Assembly (NCBI GenBank): GCA_014706295.1
Contig: JACSVZ010000002.1
Coordinates: 17,096,494 to 17,160,493 of the forward strand
Direction of reading: 5' to 3'
From: Lycocorax pyrrhopterus obiensis
Lineage: Eukaryota > Chordata > Aves > Passeriformes > Paradisaeidae
Length of the DNA stretch: 64,000 nucleotides
Both the position numbers and the translations under genes were made by a program. Below, piece by piece: positions 48,305 through 61,330 of this stretch. The notes beneath the pieces are model-generated. The model made no database searches, was not told where the DNA came from, and worked only from the letters and a program-made list of their open reading frames with translations. How positions within the stretch are numbered: position 1 is the first letter of the stretch; every line of letters begins with the position of its first letter.

Positions 48305-51300
48305 ACGGCTGCTCAAGCACAGACTTCCATACACAGCTCTGCAGCTTGAACTGAATTACATGTAATGAGGGCATTTGTTGAACAACATGTCCTTTTAGGG
48401 TATGTCAATGCTTTCAGCTTTCTTTCCATAGACCTTTCCTTGAATAAAACATCTCACAATTGTTATTCTAATCACATAGAAGATTTACGCATGTCTTTTT
48501 CTGACGTGAGTGAAGAGAGGCATCCTTTATGAAAAAGGAGGGGCAACGCTTAATATGTTTCCTCTTTTGTATATTGGAATTAAGCCTAATAAGTACTTTG
48601 TATTTATTTTATCACTATATTGCCTTCTAAATTACATGTGCATGGAAAATTTAGAGACCTTTGCCTCTCTCGATGTCTCATTTCTTTCTGCCCAGAAACT
48701 AACAGTATTTCTATTGCTCTTTCCCCACCAGAGGAAAATAACTAATGCAATTTTAACCACATTTTGGTGCCTCATTTTCATTATATGGTTTACAACAACT
48801 CAAGGTCGGGGGCAATTTTTCATAGGGAGGCACTTCCACTGAAGAAGGCAGAATTGGTATGCTTAGAACATTTTGCTTCGCAACAAAGCAGATTTGGAGT
48901 ATGACTTTGAGGGCAGACTGAAAGAAAGTGAATATTTCTCATAAATCTTCTGTGGAAACCCAACTTCAGAGGTGACTGGATGAGCTTGTCCTGGATGCTT
49001 CTGTCCCTCAAAGCATGGCTGAAATGCACATAGTCTCATGCCCTTTGCTCAAAGACGAAAACTTGAAGCTCTAAGAAATACGATCTCCTGATCATGTGGA
49101 ACCTCACTGAACTCTCTGGCTCCTTTTGCCTTCCTGGAGGGGCCAAAACTTGCACTGCAAAGGTTGTGGGCTTCCCTGCCACCTCCTATGCCATCCCCAT
49201 TCACACTGAATTTTAGTTCCTCCTTGTGTGCAGCTCAGCAGACAGCACCCCTGCAGTTCTGCCAGGGCCACCCCTGCCACCCAAACCTGCCCATCTCCAT
49301 TTTATATAGCATTAAAAACACTCTCATTTTGCTAATTTCATAGTAAGTGCATGTTTTGAAACTGAAGCAGAAGGAGGATGTAACAGTCATGAGAGAAACA
49401 GCTGCCACTGTGAAAAACATGGTGCCAAATCCACAGGTTGAATTTCAAAGACAAAGAAAATGTGTGTGACTCTGAGCATCTCAGGCATGGGAAGGAGCAA
49501 TGGCTGCTGCTCCACTCTCCTGTGCTGTCATCCCCGCAGTGGGTGGCTAAAAAAAATTTTTAAAGCCTTCATTTTGTTTTAAGTCCCTTGTGTACAAATT
49601 TTGCAGGGTGACTCCCAGCTGTTGTAGGTGGAACCTTGCTGAGTAACTGCTCACCTTGAAGAATCTTGTCACTTATAAAATGTTCTAGTGATTCTCCCTT
49701 TGATCATAATGTTTGCAGTGATACTCTCTTCAAACAGTAGCTGCTACATACACTGATCATCTTAAAGAATACCTTTTAAGGCCTATTTTATGCTTTTATA
49801 GTGTGGGGAAAGAAGGTGGCTCAAATTTTACAGTATTTACACTGTGGCATGTGGCATTGCCTCTTTTAGTTACTCCCACTGTTAATTCCTGAATATTTAA
49901 TTTTCCTCTTTGGCTGCTATCAGGAACAGGGCTGAGGTTTTTCTAGGACTCTGGGAAGTTTTTCTCACTTATTCAGGGGCCATTTTCCATTTGCAGCTTG
50001 TATTTTGTCTCCTGCTTACCTGCCATTCCTGAAGCAAGGGTAAGGCATGGCCAACTGCATGACCTGAGAGGATTATGGGGGTCCCTGCAAGGTCTGGCAC
50101 GTCAATGCCATCAGCAACCTGGCATCAAAACTTTGGCTATTTGTTTAAAATGAAATCCTCCATTTTTCAATCCTAAATTTGTGCTCACTAACTTGTAGGC
50201 TAAGTGCCCTCTTGGAGTAAAAGGATAAGTATGGAAATAATAAGGATCTGATGTGTTCCAGCTGTTACATCCCCACTGTCCCTGCTCTACTTTTCATTCC
50301 TTTACCCTGTGCATTTTGACAAAGACCAGCTTCTGCTTTTGTGATGAGACCTCCTCCCCCCCAGAGCTGCATGTGATGCTCAGGTAGATGCTGCTCCTTC
50401 TCACTCTGCATCCACTCTTGTTTAGAAGATGATTTTACAGGGGTGGAAAGTGTGGTGCTTGTTAGCCCATACCTTAGACAAGCTTGGTTATATAGTCCCA
50501 TCCTCCCACTGCCTACAACCAATGTGACTTTATGTCTGTTTGCAGACACATTACCCTGAAAGTTAAACTTTTTTTGCTGTCATTCTTTACTTGCAGGGTC
50601 TCAGAAAGCACCAGAACATGAGCTATAGATGCTGTGCTTTTGTTTTATATGATGAAGTCCCTTGAGGCTGATGTGCCTTGCACCCAAGCAGAGCCCAAGG
50701 AGTCCACAGAGCTGCTCACAGGAGCAAAAGAATATTTTAAGCTCCTGCCTTCATTTTCTGCCCTGGTCTTTATTCTTTGCTGTCGAGTGCTTGCAAACCC
50801 AGAAATATGCTGTGGTGACTTGCTCTTCCTTGCTCTCTTGCTCTTCCCATCCCATGCCTGCTCAGAGGGGGCTGCCCCATGGGTGTGACGAAGTGCTGCC
50901 CACACAGTTCTCTGCACCAGGGCTGCTCTCAGTGCCTGTGCCCCCCCTCTGCAGCCTGGGCTAAGGGCAGCCCTCGGGGAGGGCACTTCACTTGCATGCT
51001 CATCTCCTCAAACCGAGGTGTAAAACTCCTGTTTCTTTTATTCTGATTACCAAAATGCCACCTAGAAATGACTGAGCAATGCAGTAAAGAAGGGAGGCAG
51101 AACTACTTTGTAGCATCCTTATATATTCACTCACTTACCTTGCATCTCTCTTTTCTATTATTTTGGAACCATCATATAAATAAAGGCATTTTTCCTTCCC
51201 CTGTCATCCACATCTTTTACTTTACATTGCAATAGACTTGGAAACCACTTGGGGGAACTTTCCCCATTGCAGTTAATTACACATAAAAGACTATTATCAA

Positions 51301-51540
51301 AAATACCTACTGATCTGACTCAGCTGCTTTTATGAGCAGTGCATATCACAGAAATCCAGCAGATTTCACTAAGAAATGTCTAATACTTAGGACATTTGCA
51401 GATAAAGCATTCTTTAGATTCTTTACTCTGATTGTATAGTTTGGGAAAGTTTGAGTTTGAGTGAATGCATTGAACTGGCACTGAAAGACTTTTTTTGAAG
51501 TCTCGAACTACATCGCGACCTACACAAACGGGGAAATGTT
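48305..51540. other. Non-coding tract, nothing identified
   Basis: Average to AT-rich composition. 50600-51000 is GC-richer with open frames on both strands. No domain, RNA or repeat is recognised. Confidence 0.4.
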
Positions 51541-52149
51541 ATTTAGTTGCGAAACAGGACTTGGCGGTGCTGTGAGCGGTTAGGGTACTGTCATGCCAGG
51601 CGTTGTTCAGCAGGAACCAGTGTAAATCTCGGACGGATTTTCCCGCTCACGACGCCGTTGTTCAAGGCGCTGCTCGGGCCTCCAGGGCACGCGCTGGGAG
51701 CGGAGCGAGCGCGGAGGGCGCGGGCGGCAGCGCGGGGCTGCAGCGCCGCCGCGGCGCCACCAGGGGGAGCGCTGAGCCGCGGCCAGCCTGGGAACGCTCC
51801 CGAAAAAGCGGAACCCGAATTACCAAATTCCTGCCGGGGCAGGGCCGCGCGTCCCGCAAACACGGGCCTTCAGGAACGTCCTCCGAGTTCAGCTTTCGGT
51901 GCTAGATGGCACCGGGGCGCTGTGCGGGGAATTCGCAGGGCAGTGCCCCGTGCCCGTCGCTTGCAGCCCTCTCCCTCTGCCGGTCGCTCCCGCTGTCCGC
52001 GCTCCCAGTTTCCAGCCCGGCTGCAGGAACCCGGCACTGCCCCCGTGTCTTTCGCCCATCACCCAGTTCTGCCCCTCGGACGCTGCCCTCTCTCCTGCCC
52101 GCCCTGCTGCCGTGTGCAGCCTTGTCCGGCCGGGCTGCCCAGAGCCAGG
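51541..52149. promoter_or_regulatory. Strong CpG island
   Basis: By hand count about 66 CpGs lie in 600 bp (51541-52140), roughly 11 per 100 bp. The densest part is 51640-51780, and AT-rich DNA flanks both sides. It carries a CTCF-like motif at 51757-51772. A 228-codon open frame (51547-52233) and several overlapping ones on both strands are open because stops are rare here; their R, A, P and G-rich composition is typical of translated CpG islands. The likeliest role is a promoter with a first exon; its direction is unknown. Confidence 0.7.
51757..51772 (+). promoter_or_regulatory. CTCF-like binding motif inside the CpG island
   Basis: CCACCAGGGGGAGCGC matches the CTCF core CCACCAGGGGGCGC closely, with the first eleven bases identical and a permitted variation after the G-run. 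Its place within a CpG island adds plausibility. Occupancy cannot be inferred from sequence. Confidence 0.5.
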
Positions 52150-52199
52150 CACCAGGATCACAGCATTTCTCGGACACCAGGATCACAGCACTTCTCATG
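52150..52199. repeat. 25-bp tandem duplication
   Basis: CACCAGGATCACAGCAYTTC plus five bases occurs at 52150-52174 and 52175-52199, with a single C/T difference in the first 22 bases. The second unit runs into an inverted copy (CACAGCA...TGCTGTG, 52187-52205). It sits on the 3' shore of the CpG island. Confidence 0.9.
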
Positions 52200-52511
52200 C
52201 TGTGATTTTTTTCACAACACACCAGCACACTAATCCAATACGCTTCTAACAACGGCAGGAATCCAGAATTACTCGGTATGAGGCCCAGTCACATCCCTTA
52301 ATGCCTCAAACTACCTCTAACTCCAGGAATAGCTTTACTTAAAATAAATGGACAATTAAGGCCTTAATTTATGCATTTTTACAAATATCTAAATCCCTTT
52401 ACCTGTGGCAAATCATGGAAATATCTGTGTATGTTCCAGTGAAAGCAATGGAGCTAGGTCCAGGGCTAAGGTTAACCATGCAGCTGATTGCTACCCCGGA
52501 CTGGGGCCCTG

Positions 52512-52565
52512 TCCTCTTCCTCTTCCTCTTCCTCTTCCTCCTCCTCTTCCTCTTCCTCTTCCTCT

Positions 52566-52603
<38 letters not shown>

Positions 52604-52720
52604 TTCCTCCTCCTGTTCCTCCTCTTCTTCCTCCTCCTCTTCCTCCGAGGAGAGGAGAGGAGAGGAGAGGGGAGGGGAGGGGAGGGGAGGGGAGGGGAGG
52701 GGAGGGGAGGGGAGGGGAGA
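52512..52720. repeat. Pyrimidine tract switching to a purine tract, with (GGGGA)n end
   Basis: 52512-52646 is all C and T, in CTCTTC/TCC units, apart from a single G at 52615. At 52647 the strand flips to pure A and G, first GAGGA-type and then about ten GGGGA units (52668-52719). The flip makes partial inverted complementarity across the junction (CTTCCTCC against GAGGAGAGG). The end has many G4 runs at one-base spacing, a textbook G-quadruplex-prone pattern, and the pyrimidine arm can form triplex DNA. Open frames over it (poly-E, poly-S, poly-L/F) are repeat products. Confidence 0.95.
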
Positions 52721-55700
52721 TGAAAAAGTGGCTCTTCCAAGATCCTGTAAATATCTTCCAAGAGCCTTGTCAGATGAAGCCAGAGGGACCACCAAAGTCT
52801 GTTGCTCCCTTCTGCACCCCCCAGGGAGAGTACAGACCTGCAAACAGGTGCAAGGAGTAATAGTCCCAGAGGATTTTGTTAGAAGTCTTTGCCATAGGGT
52901 AACTCTCCAGCATTGAAAACAGGAGAATAAATGCAACACATCCATGTAAAGATAATTCAAGTACTTAGTTGTCATTTTCCTTTTTAGATAAACCCAAGGA
53001 AGTTCTGATGTTCACTTGCAGAAATCATTGCCCCCCTGGGAACTGTGTACCTGCAGTGTAGCTGAGACATTTCATGGTCTTGTGTTATTGAACCTCAGGC
53101 ACCCTGTGGTGCCTAAGTGCTGTTGAATAATCTGGGGGTGTCGTGTCAGCTTTTTAAAGGCCGGAGAGCATTTCTTTAGGCTGGGATGAAAGTCTTTAAG
53201 GCACAGCCACCGATGCAAAAGAGACCCACTAGACCTCACTACCAGCCACAAGCAGGGGAAAAGCTCCACAGAGTGAGCAGGGAGGAGGCTAGGTATCAGC
53301 AAGCACACACATCCTTTTAGAGAAGGGAAGGTTAGAGAGCTGGGGGGAGGAGTATCTGTCACTTTGCTGCTATTTTAGCACTCTGCATCCAGCAGCCAAG
53401 CTGATCAGAAGCAATCAGGGCAGGGGTTTGATGGCCTAAACTGCTGCTTCTGTGGAAAGTGGGTTTCATCTATGTCTCCCAACTGCCCAGATGTGGGAGA
53501 TGCTCTGAGAGAGGGACACGCACACAATCACCACAGAATTTTTGGCCCTCCAGGCTGCTGCTTTCCTTGCTGAAGCCGTGGCAGCACTGTTCTTTGCACT
53601 TCCCACAGCACAGACAGTACTGCCCAGGAAGGGGGTGCACCCCAAGAAATGCCCTGCCTTCTCAGTTTAGCCACCTTTTGAACCACGACCAGTGCTGATG
53701 GTCCTTTCCTCTGGCTTCTTCTTCCAAGACATATATATATATATAGTTATTTTTAAGGTTGGGGCTTTTTTTGTAATAAATATGATTTTGTGGTCTCTGT
53801 CAGGTCATTGGATAAACCCCAGTGAGTCAAAGCAAAGCGGGGCTTATGCAGCTGCCCTTGGTGGAAGGTCATCATTGGGATTTGCAGAAATTTGCACTAT
53901 AAAGTCTTGGCTTTGACTGGACCATCAGGGGATTTCTGCCCAGGAAAAACAACAGATTGGCACTTGGTATCTCCCTGGTATGACTTTACACAGTTAACAG
54001 GAATCAAAAAGACATTTCCATGCTGGAGCTCAGAGGCCCAGAGCTGCCTGACCAGCTCTTGCCTGGATTCCAGTTTGCCCAGCAGCATTGGGAGAACTGG
54101 CAGGAAACTCCTCAGCTTCTGACTGGAACATCTTGAGCTTGAGGATTTATATCGCCCGTTGAAATGTTTGAGTCACAGCAAACATTATTTCTATTATGAC
54201 AAATTTTTGAATAGAGATTGAAATGATAATTTTTCTTCTTGCTGTAGGAGTACACATTTTCCTTTGCCTCCTAGTCTAGAGACTCAGGGTTGCCTGGTTA
54301 CTCTGACTCAGAAACTCTGTAAGGTGTCTCTTGGTGAAAGAGCAGATACAATTTGGCAATTAGAGAAGCTTGATTTGTCATCTAAATGTAGAAATCCTCA
54401 GGAAAAAATAACCATTTGAAGAGCAGTTGAACAGAATCCACAGTGAGAAAACTCTCAGAATGTACATTGGTACTGAACATCGCTGGTTTGCTTATTGTAG
54501 AGGCATGAAGGTCATTAATAATATATGCAATAATTAGGAATGTTTTTCAGTGTTCAATTAATAGAACCCTGTTCATAGCGTATATGAATTGCAAATGTGA
54601 TCAGAAAAGCATTTTTGTTGAAGAATTTCCCCATGGACTAGCGCTATAAAAAGACTCCATTCAGCCAGCAATCTGTTCATCTTGGGCTGGAGTTAAAGGT
54701 ATATGATCAGGTATATGGTAATAGGTAAAAGGTATATGTACAGGTGAGGGCCCCAGTACAGCCAGCACAGCAAGCTAAAGCATGTCTTATCTGCTTGGGT
54801 GTGCATGTGGCTACATATATATTTATATATAGTACATGTGTGCCTATTAATGTGGGCAGATGTTCTTGCAAATATACATTTGTGCTGATTTGGAAATTTG
54901 TGATTGTAAGAATGATTTTATTTTTCGCAGTATTTCCTTTAGAACTGAAGCCATGTTGTTTCAACAGCTGCTTCATAGATGCCCTTTAGTTGTTCACATT
55001 TCGATGCATCAGAAAACACTTCAAGAACAAGGAGGGTCATTTAATGGTCGGGAAGGTGAGGAATGTTTGATGAAAAAGTCAGCTCTGTGGACCAACAGTT
55101 TTGCTATCCAGGGAGCAGAAAGGCTCAGCTAGCGTAAACTCTAAAAGGTCAGGATTTGATTTAATGAACTGAACTTTCAAGACAAGCAGCATTTTTCATA
55201 CAGGATATCCCCTCAGGTTTGTTTTATTCAGATAGCAAAAAATGCAGAACAAATAGAATGACAAAAAAGTCCTGGTTTGTATATCTTACCACGTTTTTTA
55301 ATCAAGTGTTACCACTATACATTCATGATTAAATTTTGGATACCTCATGCTGTATTTAGTAGGGCTAGGGCATTACCTGTTTCCTTCATAGCCTCATGCT
55401 ATGCTCAGTACTGTATCCTACACCACCGAGATCTCAATCATTGTCTGCAACCTCTGCACCACGTCTGCTCACAGACTCACTTTGGACACGGCCCAGTTGC
55501 AGTGGGCTTAAACACCTCCCTGCTGTCGGGATCTCCCACTTCTCAGTTTGCTTTTTTCAGCTCTTAAAATGCAATGGCTGTAATAGGGAAACAGAAAGCC
55601 ACAGGTGTTTGTCCTTGTTATTAAAAAATAGGGATAATTCAGGAAAAAACATACATCATCCAGGGTTGTTTTCAGAAGTATACAACTTGCTGTAACAATC

Positions 55701-58700
55701 ATTTTAAATGTGAAATGGTGAAACTGTTAGGTAGTCATGATATCATGAGATTCTTGCCAGAACTTTGATAAAGAAAAGTAGGCTCTCTTACATAAGTTTG
55801 TTGGGTTTTTGTGTTTTTGGGGGGGTTTTTTGTTTGTTTGTTTACCAGAGTCAATTGCAGTTAATGAAACAATCAGAACACATATCTTTTCAGCCAGGCA
55901 CAAAGTATGCCTACAATATTCTCTACAGAAATGGTATGTAATGTGCTTACTAGGTACTGCAGGAAAAGTACAATAAAATGAGATAATTTGCAGATAACAC
56001 TGCCCTCCAAAAATATTTACATTAAAATATGAGAAATGGAGAAGAGTTCAGGAAGCCTTACTGCAGCAAAATTGCGTGAGCAATGAGGTGGGACATGCCA
56101 TGCAGAGAGTGGTGGTTGGCAGGAATAATTTGAGTTTATGTTAATCTGAATTAGTACTGCCAGTTAAAAAACAGGTTTGCAGTTCAGGTGCTTGAGGTGG
56201 ATCGTGGGTGGTCTGTGGTAGCTCCTCTCCTACACTCCCTGAGGGGCACTCCAGGCTCCACAGCCTCCCAGGACAGGCAGGGCCCCAAGCTTGGCAGTGG
56301 CTTTCCTACTGCTCAGCATGCAGTGGCAGCAGGGAAGGGAACAGGGAAAATTAGATTAGGGAGAATCATAGAATGGAAAAGAAAATGGCACAAGAGATTG
56401 CACTGAGGCTTTGTTGTTGCAGATCACAAATCCTCAGTCTGGCTGTGACTAGAAAAAGGAATTAAAATCTGGTCACCAAAACAAAGCAGGATTTAACAAC
56501 AGGAGAGTGAACATCAGGATACAGTTATTGTGAGTGAGGGCTACCTCCTGACAGGCTGCTCCTTCTATAATGACCTATGAAAGCAATGACAACCTATTTG
56601 TGTTCTCCCTCTAGGATTCTCCACTTGGTTCCTTTCTGAGTCAGTCTGCTGGGTCAGAGCTGTATTTGTGTTTTTATATTAAGGTTCACTCACGTTTAAT
56701 ATTATTATTATTCCAACCACTATTATAGTTTTGACTGGTATATCATGTTCTGTTTTCTGAAGTTAATATCCATGTTAAGTCTTGGAGTCACAAAATAGAA
56801 GGAATTTCATCAACCTATTTTGTATGTTTTTGCCGACCTCATGTGTACAATGTAATTTGTCTATACAGATAGTTTATTGGGGAGGACTTAAAAGAGAAAA
56901 CAGCAAATCAGAGATACATTATATTTTTATTCCCGTCTGTAAAAACTATTTATTTATTAAGAATTATATTTGTCTTGAGTGAGAAAATGGTCTCACATCT
57001 TTTGTAATGTTTTGACTTACAGAAATTGCCGTAGTAAAGAAAGACATTGCATTTCCAGGTTTTCTTTCTCCAGCAAATGACCCAAACATGGTATTCATAG
57101 GATTTTGGTGCTCCCTATTGCAAGGGAAGAAGAAAGCAATAACACCCAAGTGGAAAGCCCAAGGATAAGAAGGATCTGTTTTTACCCCAAATTTCTCACA
57201 GCATCAAGTGCTTCTTTGTAACATGGCAAGTATCATGGTACTCCAGGAAGATTCATTTAACAAAACCACCTGAGATATACACAAACCTGATAGAGAAAAA
57301 AACTTTCAGATTCAAACTTGTATGCAAAAAAATTACGGAGAAATAAAGGAAACACAGCGGAGAGGAGGCTGACTTCTCAAGCCATGAGGGACTGACAGTC
57401 TCCTATCAGAATTAGGTAAATACAGTTGCCTCAGTGTTGGCCTAAACTGCAGTCCTTGGAACAATCAGGCTGGTGGCAAGCTGCTCTTTCCTGCATTTCT
57501 GATTTAATTTTAATACAACAAAAGGGATTTTATTCTTGCTCTTTCTTGCCTAATGAATAATCAAAGTTTTCCACATCTTTGGATGGAGACATGCTGGGAC
57601 GATTTTTTTTCCCTAGTTTATGCCCACTGTTAATGCATTCACATATGAATGCATTCACAGCCTCACAGGGGAGTAACATTAGTTGAGGCTCAGAGAAAGA
57701 ATAAATAAATTAATAAGAGACAGTTGTAAATACACATCCACATACATAGCTGTGAGGGTCTGGCCTCATAACTGGAGATCCTTTTTACAGATTTATCCAC
57801 AGCCTGGTACGCTTCTGGCTTCCTACTGCGAATTAGTCTACCCTTTTTTAAAAGTCACTTTGTTACCTATCTGGTACATAATACTAATGATGTTCTCAGC
57901 AAATGAGGAGAATTATAAACACCAGTGATGACGGAGAAATAATCAAGGATCAGGAAGTTTCTAATGGGAAAATGGAGCCTCCCACAGAGAATTCTGCTTA
58001 AAATATAGTCTTTTACTAATTGATACAGTCACTGGTGTTGGAGATGTAGTTGTTGTTTTGCACCTGATTTAAAAAGAGTTCAATGAATACTTATATCAGA
58101 CTAGGAATCTGAAGTGTTTATTGTGGGTTTTTTTCTGAAAGGATGTTGTAAAAAGAGTATTTTAGAGCTGCTGAAAACTCAGCAGCTAACATCAGTGATG
58201 CTCCAGCTGTGTGGGAAAGGGCTGGAACAGTGCAGTTTCATATTGTTAGGTGGCCTAAATACTCACCCAGCTATATCCACCTCTGCATGAAGGAAAGATT
58301 TTGATGATTGCCTGACTTGTTACTTCCCAGAGACCAGTGCTACTGGCAAAGGAGGAGGAGATGAGAAGAATTAACTCACCTGGGAGGTGAAGGGGTCCTT
58401 ATGAAACCTGCAGTGGGGTGAGCATGGATTTGTAAGAAGATTTCTGAAATGTAGCAAAGTCCGGGCTGAGTTTGCCAGGCTCCTGTGAAGGATTAAGTGC
58501 ACGTTGCAGTGGATTTTCTTGTGTGTGAAGCTGTGAATGCAGAGTGACAACATTCACACAGGACCCCTGGGACCCTGGAATCCATTCCTGACAAAAAGTA
58601 GGCTGCATGTATGTGTTGCTGCATGTAGGAGTTAGCTGCTTCACTGCTGTGGAAGTATCCTCCTCAAAGTTATTTTTGTATAGCCACTCTTTCTCTCAGT

Positions 58701-59563
58701 ATGTGCAAAGTCTGAAGTTTTAATTGCTTCTGATGTCTGAGCCTTTAGGATTCATGTTTTTATGATCCTCCTTGCAGCTATTTATTTCATACAAATTCCT
58801 GTAAACAAAAGCTGATCTTTTCCAATTAATAAAGTCCCTTCATTTAAGTAAGGAAACTAAAGATACACATTCCTGTCAAGGAACTATTTATTTCAAAGGT
58901 CTTCCTGCATTATTACTTAATGGTGTAGGAGGAGGAGGAGGAGAGGGAAGGAATGCTTTTTTCTCTGACTCAGCCACAGAGGTGCAAAACCTAAGTGAAG
59001 ATGCCCCTCCAGCTCCCTTCCTAGCAAACAATGGTTCTTGGACACAGTTTTAAGATCACTTTTTCACCTTATTGTTGACTTTCTCAGCATTGTTGACTTC
59101 CTCAGCACTAACTTTGAGGAAGAGAAGTAATGCCACACAGTGATCTGGCTTAGTGGGAGATGGCAGCAACAGCTACAGGAAGCTTTTTTAAGCCTTTCTG
59201 AAAGCAGCATATCAAAGGGTAAAAGCTAAGCTACAGAGGATGCTTATTGTGCCAGGACAATAGCACAGACACCCCCACTTGAGATGGTTAAGGTTTATTT
59301 TTCATGAAGCCTTTCATACTGCTGCCAGAAAATGCCATCCCATTGAATGTTTTGATGACAATGTACTGCTGTACCTTTCCTCAGCAGGAGCTTCTTGAAT
59401 TCATAATGTACACACGGTCAAACAAGAGACGATAATGCTCCATGGTGTTGCCATGATTTCCAAGCTGCAGTCAGTCTTCTCTGATTTTTTTAATTAAGCT
59501 TGAAAAAAACCCACATAAGCAAATAATGACACTCTCCACAGAACGGGGTTTTTATTTCTGCAG
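52721..59563. other. Long AT-rich non-coding tract with short simple repeats
   Basis: It holds (TA)n at 53730-53745, a TA-rich patch at 54815-54833, a T/G-rich run with (TTTG)n at 55800-55843, a doubled AATGCATTCACA word around the 12-bp palindrome TGAATGCATTCA near 57630-57660, and (GGA)n at 58927-58945. No gene or RNA is recognised. An AATCATAGAATGG word at 56366-56378 is too short to call CR1. Confidence 0.45.
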
Positions 59564-59693
59564 CTCTCCTTAGTCCATCCCTAATGGCAACGCATTGTAT
59601 GTTGACTCAAAGTACAGATATCTCGGAGAAGCTCTGTCAGGAAGAACGAAGTTGGATTACTGTTCCTAGAGGGGCAGAGCTGGGGTTTCCAAG
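59564..59693 (+). CDS. Possible exon, unrecognised
   Basis: The acceptor GTTTTTATTTCTGCAG (AG at 59562-59563) is strong, with a second AG at 59572-59573. One frame is open from there, through an ATG at 59584, to a weak donor-like AAG/GTATTT (GT at 59694). The frame reads MATHCMLTQSTDISEKLCQE and on. Using the second AG, another frame reads SIPNGNALYVDSKYRYLGEA before a stop at about 59670. I recognise neither. Two competing frames argue that at most one is real and that both may be chance. Confidence 0.15.
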
Positions 59694-60597
59694 GTATTTT
59701 AGTTATGCATTGCTTTACTTTCAAAAATGCTCATATTTTAGGTTTAAAAAAGAGGCTGAATTCGTAAGTTGCTACAAGTTTTCTTGTAATTTAAACATTT
59801 TAGTTCTCTTCAGGCTGCTGCCATAGATGATGAACCTTAACCATGTTCAGTACAGTCCTAAGAACACGGTATATTGCCAGCATCAATCAAGACTAGAGCT
59901 GCAACAACATAGTCATGAATAACACTCATATACAAATGTACATGCATTTTGTACATTGGTAACCTCTGAATGAGAAAATTAACACCATCAGAACCCTCCT
60001 CTACTCTGGAAAAAACCACTGCCAAATAGGACCAAATAAACTGAGACAGAAGCCAACTTGGATTAGCATCTTATGCCGGAGTACATTGGAGTAGATAGGC
60101 TTCTTTTTGCATTAAGGGATTTCTAGAACAAGGCTGATGTTTCAGAGCTTCTTGATATTTCAGTCTCTTGTCTAAAGGTCTGCCTGCAAAAATCAGCAGT
60201 TCACTCCATAGTGACTCACTTTAGTGGATAGAAGACAGAAAACCTCCCCAACAGCACTTCATTCTGAGTCACAGTTTTCCAAAGTAGCATTTATTCAATG
60301 TACATGGACTGACTGTCATCTTACTTGATCAATTAAATTCTGGAGCATTGCATAAACATCACTGAAGAAAGGTATAGCCTGATGGATTTGCAACTACAGT
60401 GGTGATGGAACACATCTGCATAACAAGAAAGTTACCATGCAGTACCAGCCTCCTGCTTTCAGAGCTTTTGGTTGCATTTTTTTTTTAGATAACTGCTGTT
60501 ATATGTCAGGGTCTTTAGGCAGCACCTAGGAGATAAACCAGGGATATCTGGATATAGTTGTGTCTGATTCTGTGTCTGCCTATTTGTGTATTTAAAT
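59694..60597. other. Non-coding tract, nothing identified
   Basis: AT-rich, no exon or repeat supported. Confidence 0.4.
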
Positions 60598-60682
60598 GCA
60601 TATATATATACACACCCACCACACATGCATATACACATACATGTATACATATTGTATATATATATACACAAACACATGCACA
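60598..60682. repeat. TA/CA compound microsatellite
   Basis: TATATATATACACAC units, an ACATGCATATACACATACATG middle, then TATATATATATACACAAACAC. Frames open across it on the minus strand are repeat products. Confidence 0.9.
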
Positions 60683-61330
60683 AACTCTTTTTTCACATAA
60701 ATTGCTATGCATTTTGGTTGGGTATTCATGAAAGTATGGTACAAGAGAGAGCTTGAAGACCCTTGGCAGAGAGTTGTAATCCACTGCTGGCCGCCTACCG
60801 TCAATTCTCGCAGATGGACTCTGGATGAAGTCAAAGCAGCCTTCATGGGGCAGGAGAGCACAGCACAGTGAAGAGCCCAGGGTGGCCAGGGGGCAGGTGG
60901 TGAGGGACTGCAGGCACAGGGACAGCATGAAGGATAAGGACTTCACTCACCCACTGACAGCAAGCTAATTCATTGGTGCAAACTTGAGACTCCCACAAAC
61001 TTCTGTGAAGTGTTTCAAGCATATTTCAAAATAAGATTAAAATGGATAATTATCATTCTGGAATATGGGGGGAAAAATTACAATATACCCACTAAAGTTC
61101 AATGAAACTTAGCAATTACAGTTATTGACAAACCTGACATACAAAGGTGTTTTTGCTCATAATTAAGTAGTAATCCTGCTTAACAATATTCTGGGAAGAA
61201 AATGTGGCTTTCTCAGTAAACACAACAGTGGTGGCTTTTACCTCAATTAACTTTAGACATGTACATGGTCAGCACTGTTGCTTGAACTTGAACCTTGACA
61301 TCCTTCATGTTCAAGAGAGAGAAATTAGTA
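60683..61330. other. Non-coding tract, nothing identified
   Basis: No gene or repeat is supported between the microsatellite and the CR1 tail. Confidence 0.4.

Noticed and set aside
51547..52233. 228-codon open frame, the longest in the window, as a gene
   Set aside because: It covers a CpG island where stops are rare, overlaps other open frames on both strands, and has no recognisable domain.
52472..52975. 167-codon poly-glutamate protein and poly-serine or poly-leucine proteins on the other frames
   Set aside because: All are translations of the pyrimidine/purine tract in different frames.
56366..56400. Possible CR1 tail from the word AATCATAGAATGG
   Set aside because: Similarity covers only about 13-20 bases and does not continue into the CR1 body.
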